64,000 nt of DNA from JBBRNH01 sp038230415 (lineage in GTDB: Bacteria; Bacteroidota; Bacteroidia; Cytophagales; Spirosomataceae): positions 1 to 64,000 of the forward strand of contig JBBRNH010000018.1 of NCBI GenBank assembly GCA_038230415.1, written 5' to 3'. Under the pieces are notes generated by a model. It was not told the DNA's origin and did not search any database. It saw only the letters and a program-made list of their open reading frames with translations. Numbering within the stretch: the first letter of the stretch is position 1; every line of letters begins with the position of its first letter. Shown piece by piece: positions 41,753 to 50,682 of this stretch. The position numbers and the translations under genes are program-made.

Positions 41753-41932
41753 TTAGACTGGTTCGCCAATCCGACGATTTCTGGTAGTCTTTGCTGTTGC
41801 TTTTTGTGGTACTTTGACGCGCTGGCTTTTGAGCTTTGCCATCAAAATCCGAAATTCAGCCAGTTCCTCATCTGTCCAGGGCTTCGATTCAATCACGAAG
41901 TCAATGTCTGTTGGTTCTTTGATTAAACCCAT
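41753..41932 (-). CDS. Small 59-residue protein coupled to the GNAT-like gene
   Basis: Runs from ATG 41932 to a TAA at 41755-41753. The N-terminal part (MGLIKEPTDIDFVIESKPWT, then DEELAEFRILMAKLKSQ) is a beta-like strand followed by an acidic helix, and the tail is strongly basic (TAKTTRNRRIGEPV). It starts 5 bases after the stop of the GNAT-like gene, so they are one transcript. Size and order resemble toxin/antitoxin-type modules, but neither protein is proven. I do not recognise a named family. Confidence 0.65.
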   Translation of the reverse strand: MGLIKEPTDIDFVIESKPWTDEELAEFRILMAKLKSQRVKVPQKATAKTTRNRRIGEPV

Positions 41933-41937
41933 TTTAT

Positions 41938-42462
41938 TTAGTTTTTAAAATAACGATCAACTAAGGCAAGAGCCGCCGAGGTTTCGATAAACATTCGCTG
42001 TCCCCTAAATGCAGTTGCTCCCAGCGTTTTTTGATAATGCTCAATTAAGGCAGTCTTTGAATCAAAGGCAATAAAGTCCTGACACCCTTTTTCGAAAGAA
42101 ATCTTGCAGGCATACGCAACAAGATTTCCTGCCACGCCAAGATATAGTTTCTCTTTCCCTTTGTTAAACCTGGTACTTTCCAGCAAATGCATAAACACGT
42201 GATCTCCTTTATCTTCAAGACTCAATAATCCCTGAATGATGGTTGGGTTGTTGACTGTTGTGAGTTTGTAAATTTGCTTTGTCTCGTCCCGTGACTCGTT
42301 CTTCCAGTCAAACTGCCAGTCTTTCTTCTTGATTCGCTTTGCGTCCTGAACGCCCAATAGAACGGCTGCCGTGTCAAACGTTTCACCCGTTATGGCGTTT
42401 TCTATTGAATTGGTTAGCTTATCAATCTCACTATCAAAAGGTGTCAGCAGTTCGGGATTCAT
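41938..42462 (-). CDS. GNAT-like protein, possible toxin-type acetyltransferase
   Basis: 174 residues from ATG 42462 (MNPELLTPFDSEIDKLTNSI). A GTG at 42489 would add nine residues and abut the DUF1501 stop. The C-terminal half looks like an acetyltransferase core: KLYLGVAGNLVAYACKISFEKGCQDFIAFDSKTALIEHYQKTLGA with FRGQRMFIETSAALALVDRYF. The N-terminal part (DKLTNSIENAITGETFDTAAVLLGVQDAKRIKKKDWQFDWKNE) is less typical, and the acetyl-CoA P-loop (Q/RxxGxG/A) is not obvious. AT-richer than the DUF1501/DUF1800 genes upstream. The small protein at 41753 follows. Confidence 0.6.
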   Translation of the reverse strand: MNPELLTPFDSEIDKLTNSIENAITGETFDTAAVLLGVQDAKRIKKKDWQFDWKNESRDETKQIYKLTTVNNPTIIQGLLSLEDKGDHVFMHLLESTRFNKGKEKLYLGVAGNLVAYACKISFEKGCQDFIAFDSKTALIEHYQKTLGATAFRGQRMFIETSAALALVDRYFKN

Positions 42463-42492
42463 CGGGTGAATATACGAAAAATTGCTCACTCA

Positions 42493-44025
42493 TCACCCCG
42501 TCACTTTCAGGTTATACGGCCCCGTAAACTTGATTGTTCCGTCTAATTTGATGTTCCTGACGGTAGCCGGTGCGCCCACCGTTACGGTATGCCCGGCGTT
42601 GACCCGCACAAATTCGGTTGCCAGCGGTTTTCGCCCCACCGACCACACCGTGCGGTCGGCCCAGTCGCCGGTTTTGAGGGTTTCAACGGTATCGGAAAAC
42701 AGCGAAACCGTTGGGAAATCGAGCGCGTTCAGCGACGACCGGAACAGCAGCGAGTTGGTTTTTGGAACACCCGCGCCAAACCAGTCGTTGAGGATATCGG
42801 TGTAAACGCGCCGGAAATCAATCTGCATCGGGATGTCTTTATTGGTGTTGGTGCTGGCAACCAAACTAATCAAATCGGGATTGGTGCCGATGGTAGGGTG
42901 TTTTATGTTGGAGCCAAAGACAAACATCGGCGCGGCCACACCGTGATCGGTGCCTTTGGAGTTGTTGGAGTTTGCCCGCCGACCAAATTCCGAAAACGTC
43001 ATGCCCACTACCTTATCGGCAGTGCCTTGCAGGGTCAGGTCGTCCTGAAAAACCTTGATGCCCGCCGAGAGTTTGCCCAACAGCGTGGCGTGTCCGCCCA
43101 ATGTCACATCAGTATCTACCTGGGATGAATGGGTATCGAACCCGCCGAGAGACACAAAATAAATCTTGGTTTTCAGTCCGCCGTGAATGAGCTGCGCCAC
43201 AATTTTCAACTGGTCGGCCAATGAATTTGTGCCTGCCGCCGGGTACGTTGCCGAGGTTACGCCGAGGTCGTAGGCCCTTTTGATTTCGGTGGCATAACCA
43301 ACCGACAAGGCCTGTTGCTTACGGATAAACGAAATCAAATCGGCGGCATCGCAGGTGCTATTGCAGGGCAGGTAATCGGGCGAGATGGACGATGCTGCCC
43401 CCACCAAACTGTAAAAACTATTCGGGTCGCTGATGGCGATGCCCATTGACTGCTGACTGCCCAGAAGTGTGGTTGAGGTTAGGTAGCCGATCTGAATCGC
43501 CAGGGGGTCTTCCATCTGGGCGTTGGGGTAGCCGGTGGGGTAGCCCGGATAGCGGTCTTCCAAATACCGCCCGGCCCAGCCCGTTTCATAGTTTGCCGTT
43601 GTGTCTTCGCCCGTCATCCAGATGTCGGTTGATCGGTAGTGTGATTGGTCGGGGCTGGGGTAGCTTACCGACTGGATAATGCTCAGTTTGCCATCGTTGT
43701 AGAGGTCGCGCATACCGCCCATCGCTGGGTGCAGGCCGGTGGCATCGTTGCCGGTCAGGCTCAGAATTTTGCTTTGTGGAATGGCAATGTTGGTCCGCAG
43801 GGCGTTGTATTGCGTCCATTGGTCAACGGGAATTACGGTGTTCAGGCCGTCGTTACCGCCGTTCATGTACACAATCACCAGAATCCGGTCGGTGGCCGGC
43901 GCGTTGGAGGCCAGCAGCGACTGCACCAGCGTTGAATTACCGGCTAAGGCTTTCACGCCAAAACCATTGAGGGCCACCGGCAACGCCATTGCCGACGCTG
44001 CGGTTATAAATTGTCTGCGGTTCAT
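42493..44025 (-). CDS. DUF1501-family exported protein
   Basis: 510 residues. N-terminus MNRRQFITAASAMALPVALNGFGVKALAG has a twin-arginine-like motif (NRRQF) and hydrophobic core, so Tat export is likely, as usual for this family. DUF1501 (alkaline-phosphatase superfamily fold) signs: ILVIVYMNGGNDGLNTVIP, LHPAMGGMRDLYNDGKLSIIQSVSYPSPDQSHYRSTDIW, SLGGFDTHSSQ and VVGMTFSEFGRRANSNNSKGTDHGVAAPMFVFG with likely metal ligands. The C-terminal ~80 residues form an extra beta segment (LKTGDWADRTVWSVGRKPLATEFVRVNAGHTVTV). It lies downstream of two DUF1800 genes, a standard pairing in Bacteroidota and Planctomycetes. The biochemical role is unknown. Confidence 0.92.
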   Translation of the reverse strand: MNRRQFITAASAMALPVALNGFGVKALAGNSTLVQSLLASNAPATDRILVIVYMNGGNDGLNTVIPVDQWTQYNALRTNIAIPQSKILSLTGNDATGLHPAMGGMRDLYNDGKLSIIQSVSYPSPDQSHYRSTDIWMTGEDTTANYETGWAGRYLEDRYPGYPTGYPNAQMEDPLAIQIGYLTSTTLLGSQQSMGIAISDPNSFYSLVGAASSISPDYLPCNSTCDAADLISFIRKQQALSVGYATEIKRAYDLGVTSATYPAAGTNSLADQLKIVAQLIHGGLKTKIYFVSLGGFDTHSSQVDTDVTLGGHATLLGKLSAGIKVFQDDLTLQGTADKVVGMTFSEFGRRANSNNSKGTDHGVAAPMFVFGSNIKHPTIGTNPDLISLVASTNTNKDIPMQIDFRRVYTDILNDWFGAGVPKTNSLLFRSSLNALDFPTVSLFSDTVETLKTGDWADRTVWSVGRKPLATEFVRVNAGHTVTVGAPATVRNIKLDGTIKFTGPYNLKVTG

Positions 44026-44030
44026 ACAAA

Positions 44031-44082
44031 AAGTGGTTAGTAATTAGTAGCAGGTGGTCAGTTAGTTGACTACTAACCACTT
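44031..44082. repeat. 12-bp inverted repeat between DUF1501 and DUF1800 genes
   Basis: AAGTGGTTAGTA (44031-44042) pairs with TACTAACCACTT (44071-44082), followed by GCCACTTA. The downstream arm shares its words with the repeat-like insert in the FG-GAP gene at 4436-4470. Confidence 0.8.
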
Positions 44083-44087
44083 GCCAC

Positions 44088-45839
44088 TTACATTATTTGA
44101 TATTCGGCTAAACGCAACAGGTACTTCATCAGGTTTTTCAGCCGGATGTTTACCGCATTTTTGGCATTGGTGATGGCCGAACTACTGTAAAAAGACGGGT
44201 ATGTTATGGTTCGTCGGTAGAGATTCCATTCAAACTCCCAGGTTGTGCGCGGAGCCTGATTGCCCATCATAATTTTGTCTATCAGAAAATTTTTCTGGTC
44301 CTGGTCTAAATCGGTAGCCAATAAATTCAGCAGAAACGAATCCAATACCTGCACACACGTAACGGCGGCTGTGGTGGGCGCGGGAGACGGAGCCGCCGTA
44401 GTCGGGGTGGCAGCGAACCCGCTAAAATCAGGTTGCAACGCGGTAATGCGCCCCAACGGATTGAGGTTCAGCAATGGCCCCTGATACACGGTGTATGAGT
44501 CAACGAGCCGGTTGGCTAAGTCATTGCGGAGAACAATGGTGCCGGTGTTGGCCCAGAGTTTCGAGTAACCGGTCTGGTAATAGGGTTCGTAGCCAAACAC
44601 GGTTGGCTGTTCCAGAATCTCCAACTGCTGATCGCGCATCTTGCCATAAAGATGCTCCAGTGTGGCTTTGACTGGCGTAACCGTCGTCGTAACCGACGGC
44701 GTAATCACGGGAACGGCTAATTCGTAAAACCGATACAGTCCCACCACAAACTCGGCGGGTGATTTGACGATGGCACCAATGTTGACCTCATCAAAGAAAA
44801 TCCGGCTCGTGAGCAACTTCTCGATCACGGGCTGAATCTGATAGCCACTACTGACAAAGAGCGCGGCCAACGGGATAATCACGTTGGTTTCAATGGCAGC
44901 CGTGACGTTGGGGTTCACATACCACCGATACAACTTGCGGCAGATAAACCGCGATGTTTGTGAGTGATTCAGCAGCATCGTTACCAACTCGCTCAGTTCA
45001 TAATCGCCCACGTTGGCAAAGCCGGGGGGGGCGGTGGCTGGCGACGTAATGCTTTTATAGGCGTATTTATCGGAGAAGGTTTTGCTGCCCGTGTCGTGCT
45101 TGGTGCTGGTGAAGGTGGTGGCAAACGAAGTTGAGGCTTCTTTGGTGTAGTTAGAATACTTCCAGCCGGTCAGGACGCGGGCCGCGTTTTTCACGTCGTC
45201 TTCGGTGTAGTTTTTGTTGCCATCCACGTCAAATGCGCCCACCGTAAATAACTCCTGCAACTCACGGGCGTAGTTTTCGTTGGCCTTGCCCACGCCCGAT
45301 TCGTTCATGTCGCCGTTGAGGTATTTGAGCATGGCGGGTTCTTTGCTGATCTGCGTAACCAAGGTTCTGAAACTACCTAAGGCGTTGGTTCTGAGCAGTT
45401 GCAGGTAACTCCAGACAAAGCGGTGGTCATTGACAGTCTCGGCGGTGGTCACAAAGTGGTTTTGCCAGAACAGCGTCAGCTTATCGAGCAGATTGGCCGG
45501 GCCGGGCTGAATCATCAGGTTCAGCCACCAGTATTTAATGTATGTTCTGTAATCACCGTTGTTGGCCCCCACGTAAGGCAAATACTCACCGGCGGGCGTG
45601 GTGGCATTTTGCAGGTAAGGTAGCCCGGCGGTGGTGGTGCGGCTGCTGTTTAAATCAACGGGTTGGGTTGGGCTGTAATTTACATTGGTAATCAGTGTCT
45701 GCACGGCAGTGGTGGCCGTTTGGCCCGGTACCGAAAACGCGCCGATTTCGGCCTGCGTTGGCCCAAACGTAGCCCGGCGCAGCAGATGAGCTGCCGTGCG
45801 GGGCGTTAGCTGGTCGGTGTACAGGTCGAGGTAGGGCAT
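44088..45839 (-). CDS. DUF1800-family protein (copy 2)
   Basis: 583 residues. DUF1800 signature: TAAHLLRRATFGPTQAEI at the N-terminus, WWLNLMIQPGPANLLDKLTLFWQNHFVTT, AMLKYLNGDMNESGVGKANENYARELQELFTVGAFDV, NYTEDDVKNAARVLTGWKY, then FICRKLYRWYVNP and SPAEFVVGLYRFYEL. No signal peptide. Genes for DUF1800 and DUF1501 proteins occur together and are presumed to act together, in an unknown process. It is close to copy 1 at 45849 (9 bases away, same strand), and long stretches of DNA are almost identical, so the two arose by tandem duplication. Confidence 0.93.
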   Translation of the reverse strand: MPYLDLYTDQLTPRTAAHLLRRATFGPTQAEIGAFSVPGQTATTAVQTLITNVNYSPTQPVDLNSSRTTTAGLPYLQNATTPAGEYLPYVGANNGDYRTYIKYWWLNLMIQPGPANLLDKLTLFWQNHFVTTAETVNDHRFVWSYLQLLRTNALGSFRTLVTQISKEPAMLKYLNGDMNESGVGKANENYARELQELFTVGAFDVDGNKNYTEDDVKNAARVLTGWKYSNYTKEASTSFATTFTSTKHDTGSKTFSDKYAYKSITSPATAPPGFANVGDYELSELVTMLLNHSQTSRFICRKLYRWYVNPNVTAAIETNVIIPLAALFVSSGYQIQPVIEKLLTSRIFFDEVNIGAIVKSPAEFVVGLYRFYELAVPVITPSVTTTVTPVKATLEHLYGKMRDQQLEILEQPTVFGYEPYYQTGYSKLWANTGTIVLRNDLANRLVDSYTVYQGPLLNLNPLGRITALQPDFSGFAATPTTAAPSPAPTTAAVTCVQVLDSFLLNLLATDLDQDQKNFLIDKIMMGNQAPRTTWEFEWNLYRRTITYPSFYSSSAITNAKNAVNIRLKNLMKYLLRLAEYQIM

Positions 45840-45848
45840 TGGTTTCGC

Positions 45849-47618
45849 TTACATCAGGTGAAATTCGGCCATGCGGAGCATATAGCGCATCAGCGTCTGC
45901 AATCGCCAGTAGATCGTACCAATGGCATCGCTGATATCTTTGGCTGAGTAGGCCGACGGGTAACTGGCGGTTCGGCGGTATCGGTTCCACTCAAATTCCC
46001 AGGACGTGCGGGGCGACTGATCCATCATCATAATCTTGTCAATCAAAAAGTCTTTCTGGGCTTGTGCTAAATCGGTAGCGAACAGATTCGGCAGAAACGC
46101 ATCCAGCACCTGTACGCACGTAATGGACGGTGTGGTGGGTGCGGGCGACTGGTTGGTGCTGGTCGGTGTACTGGCAAAACCGCCAAAATTGGCTTGCAGG
46201 GGTGTAACCCACGCCAGGAGGTCAATGCCGTATTTGTAGTTTGGCGTGGTGGTGCTGTCAACAATCAGCCACCGCCAGATAAGCGCATCAGTGAAGTCAT
46301 TCCGCAGGGCCATCGTGGTGGTATTGATCCAGATTTTCGAGTAGCCGGTTTGGTAATACGGCTCGTGGCCGAACACCGTCGGCTGATCCATCAGGTCAAG
46401 CTGCTGATCGCGCATCCGCCAGTGGATAAAATCAAACAGCGTTTTGTAGGGCTTCACACTCGGCAACAGGCCCGGCACGGGCTGGTTAAAAAACCGGGTC
46501 GCGCCAACCATCAACTCGGCGGGCGATTTTACGATGGCTCCAATGTTGACCTCATCGAAGAAAATCTGGCTCGTGAGTAGCTTCTCGATCACGGGCTGAA
46601 TCTGATAGCCACTACTGACAAAGAGCGCGGCCAACGGGATAATCACATTGGTTTCGATGGCAGCCGTGACGTTGGGGTTCACATACCACCGATACAACTT
46701 GCGGCAGATAAACCGCGATGTCTGCGGGTGGTTTAGCAGCATCGTCACCAAATCAGTCAGTTCATACTCGCCGACATTGGCGTAGCCGTTTGGCACCGGA
46801 TTGGGCGTAGTAATGGAGATGCTGCCGTAGTTATTCGAGAACGTTTTGGGGTCAGGGTCGTGCTTGCTGCTGGTGAAGGTGGTGGCAAACGAGGTTGAGC
46901 CGGTGGTCCAGTAGTTGTTGTATTTCCAGCCGGTCAGCACGCGGGCCGCGTTTTTCACGTCGTCTTCGGTGTAGTTTTTGTTGCCCGCAACGTCAAACGC
47001 ACCCACCGTAAACAACTCCTGCAACTCGCGGCCATAGTTTTCGTTGGCCTTGCCCGCGCCCACCTCGTTCATGTCGCCATTGAGGTATTTGAGCATGGCA
47101 GGTTCTTTGGTAATCTGCGTTACGAGCGTTCTGAAACTGCCTAAAGCGTTGGTTCTGAGCAGTTGCAGGTAACTCCAGACAAAGCGGTAATCGTCAACCA
47201 CTTCGCGGGTGGTCACAAAGTGGTTTTGCCAGAACAGCGTCAGCTTATCCAACAAACTCGTGGTGCTATTGGCAAAGGTGGTGGTCGCGCTCTGCTGGGT
47301 CATCAGGCCAAGCCACCAGTATTTGATGTAGAGGCCATAATCGAAGTTACGGTCGCCGTTGAAGGGCAGGTATTCGCCCGCCGGGGTGGTCGCATTTCGA
47401 AGATATGGTTGCCCGGCGGTGGTGCGGGTATTGTCTAAATCAACGGGCTGGGCCGGGTTGTAGTTGGCGTTGGTAATGAGCTTCTGCACGGCTGCGGTGG
47501 CCGACTGCCCGGTGAAGACCGAGATTTCGGCCTGCGTTGGCCCAAAGGTGGCTCTGCGGAGCAGGTGCGCGGCTGTTTTGGCCGTGAGTGATGTCGTGTA
47601 TAGGTCGAGATACGGCAT
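45849..47618 (-). CDS. DUF1800-family protein (copy 1)
   Basis: 589 residues from ATG 47618 (MPYLDLYTTSLTAKTAAHLL), the same start as copy 2; the frame runs up to 47657 but those 13 codons are not shared. It keeps all DUF1800 blocks (ATFGPTQAEISVFTGQ, WLGLMTQQSATT, GWKYNNYW, ICRKLYRWYVNPN). First gene of the three-gene set copy 1 - copy 2 - DUF1501, probably transcribed from the -7 box at 47702. Divergences cluster in the central and C-terminal parts, while the segment encoding the ICRKLYRWYVNPNVTAAIET core is nearly identical in DNA, suggesting gene conversion. Confidence 0.93.
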   Translation of the reverse strand: MPYLDLYTTSLTAKTAAHLLRRATFGPTQAEISVFTGQSATAAVQKLITNANYNPAQPVDLDNTRTTAGQPYLRNATTPAGEYLPFNGDRNFDYGLYIKYWWLGLMTQQSATTTFANSTTSLLDKLTLFWQNHFVTTREVVDDYRFVWSYLQLLRTNALGSFRTLVTQITKEPAMLKYLNGDMNEVGAGKANENYGRELQELFTVGAFDVAGNKNYTEDDVKNAARVLTGWKYNNYWTTGSTSFATTFTSSKHDPDPKTFSNNYGSISITTPNPVPNGYANVGEYELTDLVTMLLNHPQTSRFICRKLYRWYVNPNVTAAIETNVIIPLAALFVSSGYQIQPVIEKLLTSQIFFDEVNIGAIVKSPAELMVGATRFFNQPVPGLLPSVKPYKTLFDFIHWRMRDQQLDLMDQPTVFGHEPYYQTGYSKIWINTTTMALRNDFTDALIWRWLIVDSTTTPNYKYGIDLLAWVTPLQANFGGFASTPTSTNQSPAPTTPSITCVQVLDAFLPNLFATDLAQAQKDFLIDKIMMMDQSPRTSWEFEWNRYRRTASYPSAYSAKDISDAIGTIYWRLQTLMRYMLRMAEFHLM

Positions 47619-47701
47619 TCGGTACTGATAAAGTGCCTGCTGATGCAGTATGACCAATCAGGCAGATGAAACAGTTACGACAGGGCGGGGATACGCGGCA
47701 A

Positions 47702-47709
47702 CGAAAGTA
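47702..47709 (-). promoter_or_regulatory. Candidate -7 box for the DUF1800/DUF1501 operon
   Basis: TACTTTCG on the - strand, one base from TAnnTTTG, about 84 bases upstream of ATG 47618. Weak evidence, no -33 checked. Confidence 0.35.
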
Positions 47710-47728
47710 GGTAGTGTGTAGTCGGTTT

Positions 47729-47758
47729 CCAACACTCCAGTCAAAAAGTAGAGTGTTG
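47729..47758. repeat. 9-bp hairpin upstream of the DUF1800 operon
   Basis: CCAACACTC / GAGTGTTGG with a 12-base loop that contains AAAAAGTA, so GTAG overlaps the start of the right arm on the + strand. Located in the divergent gap between the DUF1800 genes and hppA. The rest of the 287-base gap has no gene. Confidence 0.65.
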
Positions 47759-47834
47759 GTCTATCAATACGTGTAATGTGTAACTACCGAAGCCAAGATG
47801 TGGGTTTGTCTGGCGTAGTCACGCCCGAATCGGC

Positions 47835-47842
47835 TATATTTG
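47835..47842 (+). promoter_or_regulatory. -7 box of the pyrophosphatase gene
   Basis: TATATTTG matches TAnnTTTG and lies 63 bases before the ATG at 47906. The nearest upstream TTG is 26 bases away, longer than ideal. Confidence 0.45.
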
Positions 47843-47905
47843 CGGGCAATTTTTTAGCGTAATCCCAAGTTAAAACCAAACTTTTCTGTTAAACGCTGTC
47901 AGCGC

Positions 47906-50608
47906 ATGAATTCAAGTCTCTATATTGTTCCCGTCCTGGGCCTTATCGGTCTGGTAGTGATGTTTGTTAAATACCAATGGGTGGCGCGGCAGGATGCGGG
48001 CGATGCCCGGATGCAGGAAATTGCCGGGTACATTGCCGCCGGTGCCATTGCCTTTCTCCGCGCTGAGTGGCGCGTACTGATTATCTTCGGCGTTGTGGTG
48101 GCCGCGCTCTTAGCCTACTCCGGCACCCTCGTCGAAAATTCGCACTGGTTCATCGGCGTTGCCTTTGCCGTTGGTGCATTCACCTCAGCCTTAGCCGGTT
48201 ATATTGGCATGAAAGTAGCCACGCTCGCCAACGTCCGCACCGCTCATGCCGCCCGCACCAGTCTGAAGCAAGCCCTGAACGTGTCTTTCACGGGTGGCTC
48301 GGTAATGGGCATCGGCGTGGCCGGTCTGGCCGTGCTGGCGATGAGCATCCTGTTTATTGCCCTCTACAATATGTTTGTCGGGTCATTGGTTGGTGCCGAC
48401 GGCGTTGCCGATGTCAATGGTATTCCCATGGAGCGGGTGCTGGAAGTGCTGGCCGGGTTCTCGCTCGGTGCCGAATCTATCGCGCTCTTTGCCCGCGTTG
48501 CCGGTGGTATCTACACCAAAGCCGCCGACGTTGGGGCCGACCTCGTGGGCAAGGTCGAAGCCGGCATTCCCGAAGACGACCCCCGCAACCCCGCCACTAT
48601 TGCCGACAACGTGGGCGATAACGTGGGCGATGTGGCCGGGATGGGGGCCGATTTGTTTGGTTCGTATGTTGCCACCATTCTGGCAACGATGGTGCTGGGC
48701 CGCGAAATCAAACTCGACACCGCCCTGAATATTTTTGGTCACGCGCCCATCGTGCTGCCCATTGTGATTGCCGGTATGGGCCTGATATTCTCCATCTTAG
48801 CCACGTTTCTGGTTCGTATCAAAGACGATAACGGCTCCGTACAGGGCGCATTGAACATGGGCAACTGGGGGTCAATCGTGATGACGCTCGTGGCTTCTTA
48901 CTTTCTGGTAACGGCCATCCTGCCCGACGTGACAATGGAAATCCGGGGTGTTGAATTCACGCGGATGGACGTATTTTATGCCATCGTAACGGGTCTGATT
49001 GTGGGTGCGTTGATGAGTGCCATCACCGAATATTATACCGCAATGGGCAAACGCCCGGTGTTGAGCATCATCCGGCAGTCGGCAACGGGAGCCGGTACAA
49101 ACATCATCGGCGGACTGGCTGTGGGCATGGAATCAACGGTGCTGCCAATTTTGGTGCTGGCGGCTGGTATTTATACGTCCTACCACTTTGCCGGGTTATA
49201 CGGCGTGGCAATTTCTGCCGCCGGTATGATGGCAACAACGGCCATGCAACTCGCCATTGACGGCTTCGGCCCCATTGCCGACAACGCCGGTGGTATTGCC
49301 GAGATGAGCTACCTGCCCGAAGAAGTCCGGGGCCGCACCGATATTCTCGATGCCGTTGGCAACACCACGGCGGCCACCGGCAAAGGCTTCGCCATTGCAT
49401 CTGCCGCGCTGACCGCACTCGCTTTGTTTGCCGCGTTCGTGGGAATTTCGGGTATTTCGGCCATCGATATTTACAAAGCCGACGTGTTATCCGGGCTGTT
49501 CGTCGGGGCCATGATACCGTTTATTTTCTCGTCTTTGGCGATTGCTGCGGTAGGCCGGGCGGCCATGAAAATGGTGGAAGAAGTGCGCCGGCAGTTCCGC
49601 GAAATTCCGGGCATTATGGAAGGCACGGGCAAGCCCGAATACGAAAAGTGCATCGAAATTTCGACGCAGGCTTCGATTCGGGAGATGATTTTGCCGGGAG
49701 CCATTGCCTTACTCACGCCGGTTATCATCGGGTTTATCTTCGGCCCCGAAGTGCTGGGCGGTTTGCTGGCGGGCGTAACGGTGTCGGGCGTGTTGATGGG
49801 GATTTTTCAGAACAACGCCGGTGGTGCCTGGGACAACGCCAAGAAATCGTTTGAAAAAGGCGTGGAAATCAACGGCGAGATGTACTACAAAAAGTCGGAG
49901 CCGCACAAAGCCGCCGTCACCGGCGATACCGTTGGCGACCCGTTTAAAGATACGTCTGGCCCTTCGATGAATATTCTCATCAAGCTGATGTCTATCGTAT
50001 CGTTAGTTATTGCGCCGTATATCGCCGTAAAATCATCGGAGACTACCGATTTCGCCAAAGAAGGCGTGGTGGCCGTTGGTGGTGTTGGCGCGGTTGACCT
50101 CGAAAAATCAACCGCAGCCGATAATGCCGCCGTTGCCACACCAAACACGCCGGTTCAACTCTCGACCCTGAAACTCGATAACGGCAAAGAACTGAGCGTT
50201 GCCATGACGGGTGTAGAAGGCAAACTCATCAACTTTATCAAGTCTGACAACGTGGTTGATAAAACCACCTGGTTCGATTTTGACCGGCTAACGTTCGAGA
50301 CGGGCAGCGCGACGCTCAAACCTGAATCGCAGGAGCAGTTGAAAAACGTCGTCGAGATCATGAATGTGTATCCGGCAGTAAACGTCAAACTCGGCGGCTA
50401 TACCGACAACACCGGCAATGCCAACAGTAACCTGAAACTCTCCGGCGACCGCGCCAAATCGGTGGTGGCTGAATTAGTCAAACTCGGTATTCCTGCCGCC
50501 CGTTTAGATGCCGAAGGCTACGGTCAGGAACACCCCGTTGCCAGCAACGACACCGGGGAAGGCCGCGCTCAAAACCGCCGTATCTCGATCCGGGTAACGA
50601 AGAAGTAA
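47906..50608 (+). CDS. hppA: Membrane-bound pyrophosphatase (ion pump) fused to a C-terminal OmpA-like domain
   Basis: 900 residues. Residues ~1-700 are an H+/Na+-translocating pyrophosphatase with about 16 membrane helices: GGGIYTKAADVGADLVGKVE-like text (here VAGGIYTKAADVGADLVGKVEAGIPEDDPRNPATIADNVGDNVGD), DNVGDVAGMGADLFGSYVATI, and GGIAEMSYLPEEVRGRTDILDAVGNTTAATGKG. The A and G in TTAATGKG fit the K+-dependent subclass; GFSLGAES suggests the Na+ type but I would not decide. Residues ~775-900 are an OmpA domain (WFDFDRLTFETGSATLKPES, GGYTDNTGNANSNLKLSGDRAKSVV, GYGQEHPVASNDTGEGRAQNRRISIRV) with the peptidoglycan-binding Asp and Arg. Since M-PPase C-termini face the periplasm, the OmpA part could bind the cell wall. 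Confidence 0.93.
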   Translation: MNSSLYIVPVLGLIGLVVMFVKYQWVARQDAGDARMQEIAGYIAAGAIAFLRAEWRVLIIFGVVVAALLAYSGTLVENSHWFIGVAFAVGAFTSALAGYIGMKVATLANVRTAHAARTSLKQALNVSFTGGSVMGIGVAGLAVLAMSILFIALYNMFVGSLVGADGVADVNGIPMERVLEVLAGFSLGAESIALFARVAGGIYTKAADVGADLVGKVEAGIPEDDPRNPATIADNVGDNVGDVAGMGADLFGSYVATILATMVLGREIKLDTALNIFGHAPIVLPIVIAGMGLIFSILATFLVRIKDDNGSVQGALNMGNWGSIVMTLVASYFLVTAILPDVTMEIRGVEFTRMDVFYAIVTGLIVGALMSAITEYYTAMGKRPVLSIIRQSATGAGTNIIGGLAVGMESTVLPILVLAAGIYTSYHFAGLYGVAISAAGMMATTAMQLAIDGFGPIADNAGGIAEMSYLPEEVRGRTDILDAVGNTTAATGKGFAIASAALTALALFAAFVGISGISAIDIYKADVLSGLFVGAMIPFIFSSLAIAAVGRAAMKMVEEVRRQFREIPGIMEGTGKPEYEKCIEISTQASIREMILPGAIALLTPVIIGFIFGPEVLGGLLAGVTVSGVLMGIFQNNAGGAWDNAKKSFEKGVEINGEMYYKKSEPHKAAVTGDTVGDPFKDTSGPSMNILIKLMSIVSLVIAPYIAVKSSETTDFAKEGVVAVGGVGAVDLEKSTAADNAAVATPNTPVQLSTLKLDNGKELSVAMTGVEGKLINFIKSDNVVDKTTWFDFDRLTFETGSATLKPESQEQLKNVVEIMNVYPAVNVKLGGYTDNTGNANSNLKLSGDRAKSVVAELVKLGIPAARLDAEGYGQEHPVASNDTGEGRAQNRRISIRVTKK

Positions 50609-50625
50609 GATCAGAACCAGCCCAG

Positions 50626-50667
50626 ACGCAAATCAGCCAGTCCCGCGAGAGACTGACTGATTTGCGT
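50626..50667 (+). terminator. Hairpin between convergent pyrophosphatase and ImmA-like genes
   Basis: ACGCAAATCAGCCAGTC / GACTGACTGATTTGCGT with one mismatch and an 8-base loop. Only a weak T-run follows (TTTGCGTTT), so it may be a terminator for hppA or both strands. Confidence 0.6.
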
Positions 50668-50682
50668 TTGAGGGCATCTTTA

